DNA from: Antitrichia curtipendula
Taxonomy: Eukaryota; Streptophyta; Bryopsida; Hypnales; Leucodontaceae
Reading direction: 5' to 3'
Assembly (NCBI GenBank): GCA_951230915.1
Contig: OX579636.1
Span: forward strand, 31,555,567-31,619,566
DNA: 64,000 bases
The notes beneath the pieces are model-generated. The model worked only from the letters and a program-made list of their open reading frames with translations, was not told the origin of the DNA and ran no database searches. The position numbers were made by a program, and so were the translations under genes. Position 1 is the first letter of the stretch, and every line of letters begins with the position of its first letter. Positions 43,831-60,661 of the stretch are shown piece by piece.

Positions 43831-44878
43831 ATGGCAGGAATCAGGGGCAGTACATTGGCATCAGTTTCCGCCAGATGGTTCGCTGCTCAAGGTCAGTGAA
43901 CAGGATGGATTGATTGTTGCGAATTGATTTTAAACCAAACTTTTCCTGTAGATCGCGCTCGTCATAGCGATGTTCAATCGTAGAGCAGTGGATGCTGAGG
44001 GAAAATAATTTGTGAACGCAGGGCGTAGACTCTCAACAGCGTCAAGAGACTTGGCATCTGTCGACAAGGGAGTTGCAGCGGTGCAAGAAGGGCAGACATT
44101 CGAAATGGAACGCGCGTTTACGAAACAAGATGTTGCGTCGTATGTGTCCCTCTGCGGCGACACGAATCCCATCCACACTTGTGACGCTGCTGCTCAATCC
44201 GCGGGTTTCCAGGGCCGCGTTGTGCAAGGCATGCTTTACGCTGGCCTATTCCCTGCCATCATCGGTTCACATTTCGTAAGCAAACCTAAACTCCATCTCA
44301 GATACTTGCTCAAGTTCAGTCGGAATTGCAATTCACGGCCTGAACAGAACCTATGATAATTGAATGTCCCGAAGCACTGTCCTAGCCGTCCTTCACATCC
44401 TTCATTTGGTAAGCAAACCTAAACTTGACCTCAAGACAAGTTTTCCAGCTCAGTCGCAATTTGACCGAACTTGAATTGCCAATTGAATGTCACGAAGTGT
44501 TTTGCAATCCTGCCATGCAAGATGAGAAAATCGTCTAAAGTAGCGCCCTATGTAGGATGGAGCTGTGTATTTGTCGCAGACGCTGAATTTCAAAGCTCCT
44601 GTTTTCGTCGGCGATACGCTCCGTGCGCAAGTGGAGGTCATTGCCATCAAAAAGCTTCGACGCCACCACAGGTGATCACTCAACACCATCGCATCTGCAA
44701 AACATACGGCTTATCACCCAGCTCCTCTTGAATATTCGATTGCCATCTATGGATTATAAGGCCTCATTAAGTTTTCGACATTGATGACAGGGTCACGTTC
44801 GCTACTCACTGTTACAAGATGGGCGATTCTACTGCTGTCCTTGGTGGGGAGGCTGTTGCTCTTCTACCTTCTGCGTGA
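43831..44878 (+). CDS. Mitochondrial MaoC-type (R)-hydroxyacyl thioester dehydratase
   Basis: Four exons: 43831-43891, 44022-44275, 44556-44671 and 44791-44878. All junctions are GT-AG and keep frame, giving 172 residues. The N terminus (MAGIRGSTLASVSARWFAAQ then GRRLSTASRDL) is Arg/Ser/Ala-rich without acids until Asp30, a typical mitochondrial presequence. Exon 2 carries the hydratase-2 signature YVSLCGDTNPIHTCDAA, with the catalytic Asp and His of the hot-dog fold, then RVVQGMLYAGLFPAIIG. Exon 3 has LNFKAPVFVGDTLRAQVEV and exon 4 GGEAVALLPS. MaoC-like single-domain proteins of this kind in plants act as the 3-hydroxyacyl-ACP dehydratase of mitochondrial fatty-acid synthesis (mtHD type), the route to octanoate for lipoate; close relatives hydrate enoyl-CoA. 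The assignment to the ACP enzyme is by presequence and size. Confidence 0.85.
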
Positions 44879-45398
44879 CAGCATCAGCATCATCACTGCG
44901 CCGAATCTTAGCTTTCGATTTCCGATCATTCCACAACTGAAACAATGTAAAGTATGTTCTTATTGTGGAAGTCACTCCGACCAGTTTTATCTGTCGTTTC
45001 CAGGAGTCGTATTACGAGCTCATTACCTGTCTATTAAGAATCAGTTTCGTTGAATCTGGATGAGTGAAACATTTGGGAGTGTCGTAGGTATGTCCCTTCT
45101 TTACTTGGATAACGGTGGTCTGGATTCCCTTCGCCCTCAGCTATTGTTTGCATCGGAGTCTCAATTTTTCCAGTCTCGGTGTATCTAGGGATAGAGGGAA
45201 GATTTAAGTCGGCTTTGTACAAAGATGATCAACAAGGGAGCTCAGTAACCAGCAAATCATCGGCTTACAGGTAGGCACTGAATTCCCAGGGATTGGAACA
45301 GTCCAATGCATCAATGTATTTCCATCAATATACCAATGATCGTGCCACTCTAACTCTCCTAAATCTGAAATCATCCTATGTTCCTTTCTTCCAAAACT
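44879..45398. other. Convergent 3' region between MaoC-type and MIRO genes
   Basis: About 520 bp between two stop codons on opposite strands; likely shared 3' untranslated sequence. No gene seen. Confidence 0.5.
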
Positions 45399-50382
<4,984 letters not shown>

Positions 50383-52979
50383 TGCCAACTATTTTCTTCA
50401 CCGCTGCTGCGTCAAAAGAGATAATTCCCGAAACAGGAGGATGAGCTCCAACGCGGGGACGTCAGCGGAGCCCAGGGTAGCGACGATGACGCATTGCGGT
50501 CATGATGCAACAACGGCGTGAAGGAAAATCAAGCACTGCAGGAGCTCCAGAGTACAGTACAGTGTGTCCTAAGCTTAGTCTTTGCGAGAGTCTTGCAGGC
50601 CGTGTCTTGTGACTGTCTGTGGGTAGGTCACGTCAGCAGTCCACCTCACCCTAATTTCATCCCGATGGAGTGCCTAGTTGGCTTCGATCCACAGATTTGC
50701 TCTGCACCTAAAATCGTCCAAATACGCATTTTGAACATGGTTCCTATTATGAAATTGTCAAAGTTTTTGTCGAGTCTTTTGGGGAGTTAAGAGGGAGATT
50801 CTAAATTCTATTAGCATGCATTTCTAGGATGGCATATAAATGAACTACAAATTTTTAGAGTGTTGCAAACAAGTGTAAGGTAGGAGGTTCATAAATTGCT
50901 CATTTAAGAGTAAAAACTAAATTTTGAAGGTGAAGTTTCTTGAAATATTTTTCAATAAATTTTTCTTGAAAAACAAGTGGAATTGGCATCTAATCTAAGT
51001 TTTTTCATATTTTTTGGAGTTTTAGGAAATTAGTTATAAAACTTTGAAGTTGAAATGGCATACAACTCTAAAGTTGACCACCTCCTCAAATGTACAATAC
51101 AATGGGGTACAATAATCTTACAATTGGCTTAATTGAGCCAAGCAAATTCTTTTGTACAATGAAGAGTTTGTTTGGTATATTTTAGTAAGAATAATTATCA
51201 TTGCATCCTTACACAATCCCATTCAAATATACCAAATTTCTTCATAAAAGCAAAACTACATTTTGAGAGAATTTTTAAGATTAATTTTCATGGGTTTACA
51301 TAATATTTTATTGAAAACAATTGGCAATTAATTTTTTGCAATTGCAAAGATACGTAGGGAACATCCACATGCACATCTTTCATATTTAAAAACACACCAT
51401 TAAATACCAAAAATATAATCTAGGAAGATTTCAATGTGATGTGTCATGTGACTAAACTCTGTAAGATAGATATTTCTATATCAATTAACTAGATTTTGGC
51501 AAAGTAATTGTTCCATCATGCTCAAATGTATGAAATTAGTTACAAGTTGAGGGGCAAATAGAAAATTCTAATTATAATGAAGAGATGTCCATTTTTACAA
51601 AAGTTGGGCATTGTCACCCCAACATTGAAATCTCTATAAAAGAAATTGTGAAACTTTTTTGGAGATGCTTGTTGAAAGGAAGATATGCATATAGATGTTC
51701 CCTCCACAATCAAATTAAAAAAATTCATTGCCAATTGTTTTCAGTAAAATATTATGTAAAACCATAAAAATTGACTTTAAAAGTTTTCCAAAAATGGAGT
51801 TTTATTTTTTTGAAACTGAAATTTGATATGCTTGAGTGGAATTGCATAAAGATGCAGTGATAATTTTGTTTACCAAAATATACCAATTAAACTCCATGTT
51901 GTACAAAAAGATTGAACGGCTCAAATAGACCGGTTGTAAGATTATAATACCCCATTATACATTGTTTGTACATTGTTGAAGGCTACAAAAAAGCAACATA
52001 TACAAATAGTGTACATTTGAGGAGGTGGGCAATTTTAGAGCCTGTACACTTTTAGAACCTCCTACCTTATCTAAGGGTATATCCAAAATCAGCCCTAGGC
52101 TCAATCCCATAGACACTAACTATACACTTCTCGGCAAGATTATGGAAGGATTGGTTTTAGAAAAAGATCGCAAATAGGTGTAGTTACTTTCATTGTCCTT
52201 CTAAAAAAAATAATGGGTCCCTTTCACAATTGCGATTTCTTTGTCATGTATAATATCTACTTTATATTTATGTCATTCCAATCAAACTATGTCAAATTAC
52301 AATCTTCTAAAAACAAGTATTTTTATTTTATTTTATTTTATTTTATTATTGAAAAAAAATTGTTGATGAAATTTTTTATTTTTTTATTCAACAAACATTT
52401 AAGAAAATTTCATAATTTCTCACATCTTTATTAAGGAAAATATCTCAAGAAAGTTGCAAAATTCACCTACTACAATTCAATAGTATCATTAGGAGAGATT
52501 TGAGGGCAAAAGAGGTCTGTTTCAGGCTTGCTCTCCTTGTTGGAAACTACAATAATGCCAAAAAAATTAATAATTAAAAAATAAAATTAAACAAAATTTT
52601 AATTTTCATCAAATATTAATATCTAACATGGCACAATCTGTACCATGTGAGATTGTGTATGTAGCAAAGTTCATAGAGTTCCCACAATTTGAGAACTCGC
52701 AATATTTTGGAGCCCTCAAATTTCTTCTAATAAATGCCAACCATCCTAATTTTAAATTTTTATTAGATTCTAGGAAGAAAAATAAATTCTACACAATGTC
52801 GGGTTGAGAAGGTTTGCCTTAGGAAAACTTGTAATTTTTTTATTGCAACTGATTTCAATTTGATTATTAGGAGAACTTCATTTGATAATCTTCAATACTT
52901 TTCATAACTTCAAATACAAGATGTTGTGTACATTATATAAATGTGTACAACAACTCTAACATGTGAGCCTAGAAATGTT
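50383..52979. other. MIRO 5' flank passing into AT-rich desert
   Basis: The first about 400 bp are moderately GC-rich and probably hold the MIRO promoter; no TATA box is obvious. From about 50800 the DNA is AT-rich with no supported gene. TTTTATTTTA runs occur near 52320-52345. Confidence 0.45.
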
Positions 52980-53290
52980 AGCCTACGAGCCTTGAGTCTA
53001 GGCGTAAGTAGGTACTCTACATTTATCAAAGGTGTCTATAACATACATACTTATAATATAAGTATCCTATAACCATGAAAGGTACCTATAACATAGACTC
53101 TTTTAATATAATTAGGCACCTATAACTTTAAACATTTTATAACCATGAAAGGCGCTTATAACATAGGTACCTACATCATAAACACCTATAATATAGGTAC
53201 CTATAATATAAATATCCTATAACTATGAAAGATGCTTATAATATAGGTACCTATAACATAAGAACCTAGGCTCTTAGGCTCACATACTAA
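52980..53290 (+). repeat. Tandem TACCTATAACATA / CCTATAACCATGAAAGG repeats
   Basis: Repeated units of GTACCTATAAYATA and ATCCTATAACYATGAAAGGYGC, about 40-60 bp each, bounded by GTGAGCCTAG and AGGCTCACATACTAAC. Related to 29640-29880. Confidence 0.6.
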
Positions 53291-56200
53291 CCACTATGTA
53301 TATGTATATAGTGTATCCATATCCAAATGCTTTCATTTACAATACATAGAAAAAGATAGGAATTCAAATGTGCAAGATATTTATATACATATTTCTATGT
53401 ATATCCATATGTTGATCATACATATATGATATAACCATATACCAAGCCATATATCTTAATACAACGTTAAAAAACTATATACAATATTTAGAAATGTACT
53501 CAACATTCAAATGAGTTCTATGACTGTATAAAAATTTCAAATTTAGTGTATCATAGCTTTTCAAAAAGTTAATATAATACATCACAAACTCTAAAAATCT
53601 CAAATATAGGTCTATTGTATATTGTATTTTATAGACAAACAAGTTTGTTCTTTGAAATATAATAATAGCCATTACCTCTATACTTCAAATCATATAGAAG
53701 TTGCATAAAAACTACAAATTGTACAAACCATGGCTTTTTGAAAATTTGATTTCATCTTCAATAACTTCTTTAAGATTCAATTTTATGAATCTTATGATGC
53801 AATATTGTAGATATAGCTTTGAAGTAATTGCTTCAAAAATGAATGAGAGTCCAACACTTACTCACTCCAAATTGTAATATTATATAGAAGATATTTCAAA
53901 GCTCTAAACTAAGTTTTCTATGACTTTAAAAAAAAATAAAAACTTTCACCAAATCTCAAAATCAAATTACAATTATGAAATATCTATGAGCCCTCAAAAA
54001 TCTTGCCATTGAATCCAACAACAATTAATCTATCCACATTCTTTTGAGTATAATTTTTGCATAATAATTTAAAAAATATGAATTATATATACTTGAAAAA
54101 AAAACTCCAAGAAAAACATCCTCTCAAAATTTCATAGCCAAACTTTTATTTCTCTACTTACTATCAAAAAATAAATATACGTCAAAAAATACAAGTAAAG
54201 AAGAAGACTTCTCTTTTTATCCTACACCCCTATTTCCTAAGTATAGGTGACTGTAGTCCATACCTTGACCATTTCATTAGTCTAACACCCATTGGCTATC
54301 ATTTCTATCCCCACAACTAATTCTTTATCCTTATCTTGAAATCCCATAATTCCAAAGTTCAACTAAAAGGTAAACTATCTTCATCTTTTTCTCCTACATC
54401 TTTATACACACAAAATAAAAAGTGAAAATATCTCAAAGTACAAAAATAGAAGAATTAGGATCTAACAATTATCTAACAGAGGTAATAATATAAATCTAAT
54501 AGGATCAACATTCCATTTGCAAGAACTTAAGAATGCGTTTAATAATATTAACTATTCAATAATATTGATCACCATTGAGACCCTTGAAACCTTGCTTGAA
54601 ATATCCTTCAAACGTCACTTCTTGGCTATCGAGTTCAACACATCCAACCTCTAATAAGATCACCAGGACTCGAACATCACATTAAAGAATTTTCATACCA
54701 TCCTTACTCCACACAAGGTTGTTTTGACAATAGAGAAGGTCTAGCTTCTTTTTGTGGATGCTCTCATGGTGGTGCAAAGCTCAATGGCTGAAGAGGTTAG
54801 CTCAACACTTGTCATAAAGAAAATTCAAACTCAAGCTCTTATTGAAACTTTGTGTCTTGAGACTTCATCAAGACCTTTCAATTCAACATATTAAAACTCA
54901 AAAAAATGAAAATGGGAACTAAATATAAAAGCAATGAAATTCTATAACTTAGAAAGATTACTTCAAACTAATGAGGCTCTTAAGTGGTTGGCTTCTCTTA
55001 ATAATAGGTCTGTATATTGCTAATGATAAGGCGTTGCTAGTTGAAATGGTTTCATGCCAATGATAAGTTGTTACTTTGAAGTCACTTCAACTAATGTCAT
55101 TAATGTCACGTATCTTTATCTTTGTATTATTACAATTAAAGACCATTAAAATGATATATAAATATATGTATTTTTACATAATACATGGACTTGTAATGTG
55201 CCAATGATTAAAATTAGCTCAAATCCAACCATCCCATAAAGCGATAAAGATTGATATTTAAAATCTAATTAACGTTTAAATACAACTATTTTACGAGATT
55301 TACATAATTAACACAATGCCGTCAAATTGCTTGTAGGATTAACATTTCAAGTATTTTTCCTTGCACCCACAAGGATTTTGTTGTTCTCCGTGCTATTAAT
55401 GATGATCAAATAAAGGTTTAAAGACTTTGTCATGGGATCCAAAGACTTTGGCTACAAAAGAATTTACACAAATAATGAAGCCTAAAAGTAATAGTCATCA
55501 AGAACAACTGTGGAGAACGGCATAAACCTATTGTTGTTGACATACTTCTACACAAGTGTCTACATCATTGAGATGACATTAATTGATGTCTTTGAAAACA
55601 AGATGCAGAATGTGATTTTCATGGCTTACATTGTTATAAAAAACTTACACAAAGATTTGTTGAGCCATTGCATGACATCGACATATTCATTTGATAGACC
55701 TCATGGAGGTAGACAACAAATCTTAAATTTGGTTTCGACATTAAGAAACAACCACCCTATGTGTGGCATCACGGAGTCATAGATGGTATAGGACCTATAG
55801 ACTTTGGTGAGATTAGCACTCACTAAAATGGTTTTTGAAGTTGAGAAGGCACTACTACAAATATATATTCTTTGTTTGTATCAACTAGGTTTGGGTATCC
55901 ACCAAAGCAAAAAAAGAGTTGAATTATTGTACAATTTTGGAATTTAGTGATGGAGTAATGAAAAATTAACTAATTTCAATTATGTATTAAGTATATTTAA
56001 TGTCAGCTTTTGTAGAGATTCAAATTTTATTAGAAAATAGAAAATACAAAGATAACAATGTAATTGTTGTGATGGCCTTGAAGTTGAATTAGGTTTAGAG
56101 CTTGACTCATATAGAATTTATTTGTTAAGTGCTAGAATGTTGAGGCTTTAGTGCTAGAGAGTTTAGGCTTTGTTAAATTTGGCTAGGCTAAAGTAACTTT

Positions 56201-56431
56201 ACACTTTCAAAATTCTATATATTCTTTTTGGGATAATTCCAAATTGCCATGTTTAACAAATAACACTTTGCTTAATGTATTTCCAACATTTATTGCAAAG
56301 TTGTATGATTCTTTTGATTTCCATCTCAACGTTGGCAATTAAGTAATTTTTCTTCAAAAAAGTCACTAATTTCTCTAATTTATTGGATAGATTGAAGTTT
56401 GTTCAAAAACCTTTGTTTTGTTCCATTTTGA
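53291..56431. other. AT-rich desert, no recognised gene
   Basis: A 90-codon ORF at 55510-55782 is the longest open stretch. It has an ordinary composition but no domain I recognise and no neighbouring exons; it may be a remnant of a mobile element. Confidence 0.4.
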
Positions 56432-57411
56432 TTAACCCCTAAACATCGCAGGGGACGAAAAACGTCCTCACAGCCTAAACGTCAAATTCAAAGGGTTGTA
56501 ACTTTTGCATCCAATGTCCAAATTTAAAAAAAATTGTTGGAGAAGTTTTGCATACTAGTCTAGTTTGTGTGATAAAATTTGCAAATCAATCCAAGATGTA
56601 TAATAGTTTTGGGAGCCAATCGAAGTTCATAGGTTCAATTTGAGCTCACCAGACTGCATTTGATGGCTGCAACTTTGGGGGCTTGTATCTTTGCAATATA
56701 ATGTTTTTTTTTCAATAAAATTTGTTGGATTTTGTTTCCACTGAAGTCTAATTGTTGTGGTAAAGTTTTCATGTCAATCCGAGTTGTTTCGAATAATTGG
56801 GAGAAATTCAAAGTTCAAAATCCAGACATTGGTGGATTGAAGTGAACTTCGGCGGCCTATAACTTCTTCATACAATGACCAAATCTAATAACACTTGTTG
56901 GTAAAGTTGCGCATACTAGTCAAGTTTGTGTGATTAAAATTTCGTAGCAATCCAAGTAGTTATGAGTGATTGAGAAGCATTTTAGTAGAAGGAGGTTCAG
57001 TCATAGATGTGATTTTTTGTTACTTTTTTCACTGTTTTTTGAGATTTCAAATCCGTTTTGCGGACACAATGATTCATTTGAATGATATTTTTTTCCCACC
57101 AAAGTGTATATATTCTGTTTTTGAATCACTTTTTACCTTAAAGTTTTTTCATTTGAATAGGTTTAGAAATCGAATTTCACCTCCAAATGTGTTTTGAAGA
57201 AAATTTCAGCACCTTTTTTCAACACTAAAACATTATAATCTTTCAATCTATACGGTCAAATGACCCCAAATTTGTTCCACACCATCTACAACATGCACAC
57301 TACAATATTATACGGTTGAGATCTTCATACCTTATTCTAATTTTGACTTTTCAGACTTGCAAAGGTAGGCAGTTTTTAAGCCTAGTTAGACCTCTGACGT
57401 TTAGGGATTAA
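56432..57411 (+). mobile_element. TTAA-flanked element, copy 5 (980 bp)
   Basis: Left end TTAACCCCTAAACATCG, right end CGTTTAGGGATTAA, with TTAA on both sides. The conserved block is at about 57235-57315 (TAATCTTTCAATCTATACGG ... TATTATACGG). The same motif ATACTAGTCTAGTTTGTGTG occurs near 56550 and, varied, near 56920, so the inside is partly duplicated. Another TTAACCCCTAAATGCCC terminus starts at 57416, five bases further on. Confidence 0.6.
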
Positions 57412-59869
57412 CCCCTTAACCCCTAAATGCCCAAGGCCTGTTTTGAGCTTCTTGTAATTTGCTCTAAATTGAACAAAAGTCAACATTTTGATAAGTTGAA
57501 TCAGTTTTTTTGGAATTGTAACTGTACAAACTCAAACAAGACATGCTAGAGATCACATAAGAAAAAAAAAAAAAACAATATCATTTAAGGATTGAAAGAT
57601 TATAATATTTAATCATAAGGGTGCTAAAACTATGAAAATCTTTCAGCTCTCTTTTTGCATGTCAAATCTAAAAAATGATCACCAGAAAAATATGAGGTTG
57701 AAGGGCCTCACATGCACAACCCCAATCAATTTATAGCTTCTCAAAATCTACTTTATAATTTTTTTAAATGAATTTCTAGTGGGATTTTTTCTCCAAGATC
57801 TAGTGTATTTGAGGCTCATTCCCAATATCCCTCAACACTAAGGATAGTCAAAATTGCAATCGGTACCCTTGCACAAAATCTTGAATAGAAAAATCATAAT
57901 CATTCATTTTCAAAATCAAATTTTTGATGATAAAACTAGACTTCAAAAATAATTTGTCAAAAATATAAATTACTCAAAATTAAAACTTAGTTAGGTCTTA
58001 TTTATCTTCAAAATTGAAATCTTTTGTGGGTCACCACCAGTAGTTCGGAGAGCACAAAGCCCTAGCATGTTATACTAAAGTTGCAAATTTGATGTTCCTA
58101 AATGTAAGATTTAGGTACGTAGTATCTAATTTCTTAGTTTGGTTGGTTTTGGGTATACTTAACTTACTTGGAAAAGGTGGGACATCAGAGAAATAAAATA
58201 TGAACTAACTTGTTTGTTTCCATGAAGCTTTTATCATCCTCTATCCAATCTTGAGTGTAGATAGGGCGTGATGATTTCTGACACCCCCTTGAGGTGAGAA
58301 AAATCCTACGCTGTTGATTTTATTTTTTTTAAATGCTTACCTTCAAAATTGTCGTTGATTTCTCAAAAAATCACAAGCTATTGATCTTGTGAGATTTAAT
58401 TTGAACCGTCCAAATATGAATATGGATACAAATACAAAAATGAATACAAGATACGGATATCATATTATATACAAATATGTAATGAATACAGAGTGCAGTT
58501 ACGAGTATGAGTATGATATTGAATATGAATATGAATACATGTACGGGATATGAATATTGGTACAGATATTGGATATAGGTTTGTCCCATATTGTTTGTGA
58601 AGTATGTTGGTTTCTGAAATTACACGACGGGGGGGAGGGGTAATGAAAATTTTTAAATTTTTAAATTGAAATTTTTCTTAAAGGGTCAGAAGGGATATGA
58701 AAAATGAAAATTTTGTTTTTATTCAAATGAATCTGTTCCTCACTATCTCATGTGAGTCAAAGAACAGGCAGGGAAGTTAATGAACCTTAACTATCCACTA
58801 TCCAACCTGAAAAATGTAATACAAACTTAGCCAAAGTTCTAAAAACTCAACGCCAAAACATTTAGACTCTCTGTTTTACGATTTAATCTGTTTACCAATT
58901 TTATTATTGCTATTCAAATATGTGTACCAGCATGGCAATTGCACATGACGCATCTTACATGACATTCATCAGGAACATGCAGCTGAGGAACATGCAAATG
59001 AATGTACTGTACATTCTGAAGCCAAAGGCAAGAAAGAGCAGGCCTTGGGAGTAGAAATTGCTAGACGGACAAACCCTTCCACATCGCAGGGCCACACAGG
59101 CAAGTGAGGTACAATTGTGGTTGTCTAACCCGACCTTTCCATCAGATATGGGACACAATTCTTAGCGCAAGAGCTGCCAATTTGGAATGAAATACCAGAT
59201 TGGTTAAAAAACAGACACAACTACTCTAGAACAGAAAAAATCGAAGCAGTCATGGACACAACACCTGCAGTCTCGTGAAAGCAAATGCACCTCAGCATGT
59301 GTCGAGAACAGTAACCACCAGACGTGAAGGTCTGCACAAGGATTACATTACGTTGTATGTGCAAGCAATTTCGGACCAGTAATAATTCTCTGAGGTGGCA
59401 AACAATTCGAGGACATCGAAATAACCACAATCAGCAAACACATGTCCACCTCTCAAAAAGATAAACCACACCAAAGAAGTGTTCTAGATTGCCCACACTA
59501 TCTTCACCTTCTCCAGATTCCGGTAAGTAGTGTGGGACAATGTAATACGCCTGATTAGTGTAGAAAACATTGAGGTAAGGTCCAATGCATACAAGGACTA
59601 GATAGTACTCCAAAATTGGAACCCAAAATCCCCTGAAAATCACATACGAGAGTCCCATCTCCAAGTAACCAGCAATTCTCAGATTGTGCAAATTAGCACG
59701 ACAGGAACAAACTCTTAGCATCCCTCAGCAACGCCAAAAATGGAAAATGGAACCAATGTCTCCATGTTGATGAAAAGGCAGGACCAATTTCATATACAAT
59801 TAACTAATGACCTTCCTGTGCAAATTATACCTACTTCGGAGGGAATACCACCCATTCGTAAACATAAAA
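57412..59869. other. AT-rich stretch, TATGAA-rich repeat and TIC20 3' flank
   Basis: 57416 onward begins like another TTAA element but no right end was found. About 58420-58580 is an imperfect repeat of GAATATGAATAC-type units. About 58900-59860 has more complex sequence and lies downstream of the TIC20-like gene, so it may include its 3' untranslated region. Short minus-strand ORFs there lack domains. Confidence 0.45.
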
Positions 59870-60661
59870 CTATTCGTAAGGAATCTGCATGTACGACGCA
59901 TCGGACAAAAAGGGTACATCAGCATACATGCCATTCAAAGCACAGCGGATGCAATCTAGCACAATGAAGAGAAAAGCGAAGGTGACGGCCAGCCAGTAGT
60001 GAGCTCCAAATTTCCCCCAGTACACGGCCTGCGGCACCCAGTCATTCACCGTGCCAATCACCTGCACGATAATCTCGAGAAGCATTCCCGTCACCACGTG
60101 AAACCGCAAGAAATGAGGCCACCGGTTGTTGCGCACCACGCCCAAATAAGCACCGAAGAAGTACGCCAGCAAGAACCAGCTGGGCAAGGAGCCGATGAGG
60201 ATAAGAAACGGATACGTGCAAAATTCGTAGTCTTCGATAAACGAGTGCAAACTGTACGCCGTCTCGGCGTACATCCACGTCTCGCTCAGCGGCATTAGGT
60301 ATGGCACGCACGCTAAAATCCGCCACCAGAATTTGGGCTTCTCCTGCATGGGGGCGAATCCTTTGAAAGACGGCACATCTTCCGTCGCCGCCCTCGGGGT
60401 GGTGGCTCCTGAGCGTGGTCTCCTCACACTTGTCGCAATAATTCTACCCGCATCGCCCGCCCGAAAGGCGGACGCCACAGACCCTAATGGCGCAAACGCC
60501 AGACGATTGAGTGAAAGCCCCATTGTAGGAGCGCAGTTGGCCACTCCTCGCACTAAACGTGCACGACATACTACGGGAGATGGCGATGAAGAAAGACCAC
60601 TGCTCATAGATTGTCCCAACACCTGTGACAACGAGCTTGTGCGCAAGGTCGCCATCGTCAT
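59870..60661 (-). CDS. TIC20: TIC20-family protein of the chloroplast inner envelope
   Basis: A 263-residue intronless ORF, started at ATG 60661 (MTMATLRTSSLSQ); the frame is open upstream but has no earlier ATG in it. Residues 1 to about 95 are Ser/Arg/Ala-rich with few acidic residues, typical of a chloroplast transit peptide. The mature part has four hydrophobic segments and strong TIC20 landmarks: ILACVPYLMPLSETWMYAET, the segment around FCTYPFL and LPSWFLLAYFFGAYLGVVR, WPHFLRFHVVTGMLLEI, VYWGKFGAHYW and LDCIRCALNGMYADVPFLSD. TIC20 proteins are four-helix inner-envelope components of the preprotein import machinery. The C-terminal wording looks nearest the TIC20-II type, but the subtype is uncertain. 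The gene is GC-rich against an AT-rich background. Confidence 0.88.
   Translation of the reverse strand: MTMATLRTSSLSQVLGQSMSSGLSSSPSPVVCRARLVRGVANCAPTMGLSLNRLAFAPLGSVASAFRAGDAGRIIATSVRRPRSGATTPRAATEDVPSFKGFAPMQEKPKFWWRILACVPYLMPLSETWMYAETAYSLHSFIEDYEFCTYPFLILIGSLPSWFLLAYFFGAYLGVVRNNRWPHFLRFHVVTGMLLEIIVQVIGTVNDWVPQAVYWGKFGAHYWLAVTFAFLFIVLDCIRCALNGMYADVPFLSDASYMQIPYE

Noticed and set aside
55510..55782. 90-codon ORF in the desert as a gene
   Set aside because: No recognisable domain, no splice partners, and surrounded by AT-rich repeats.
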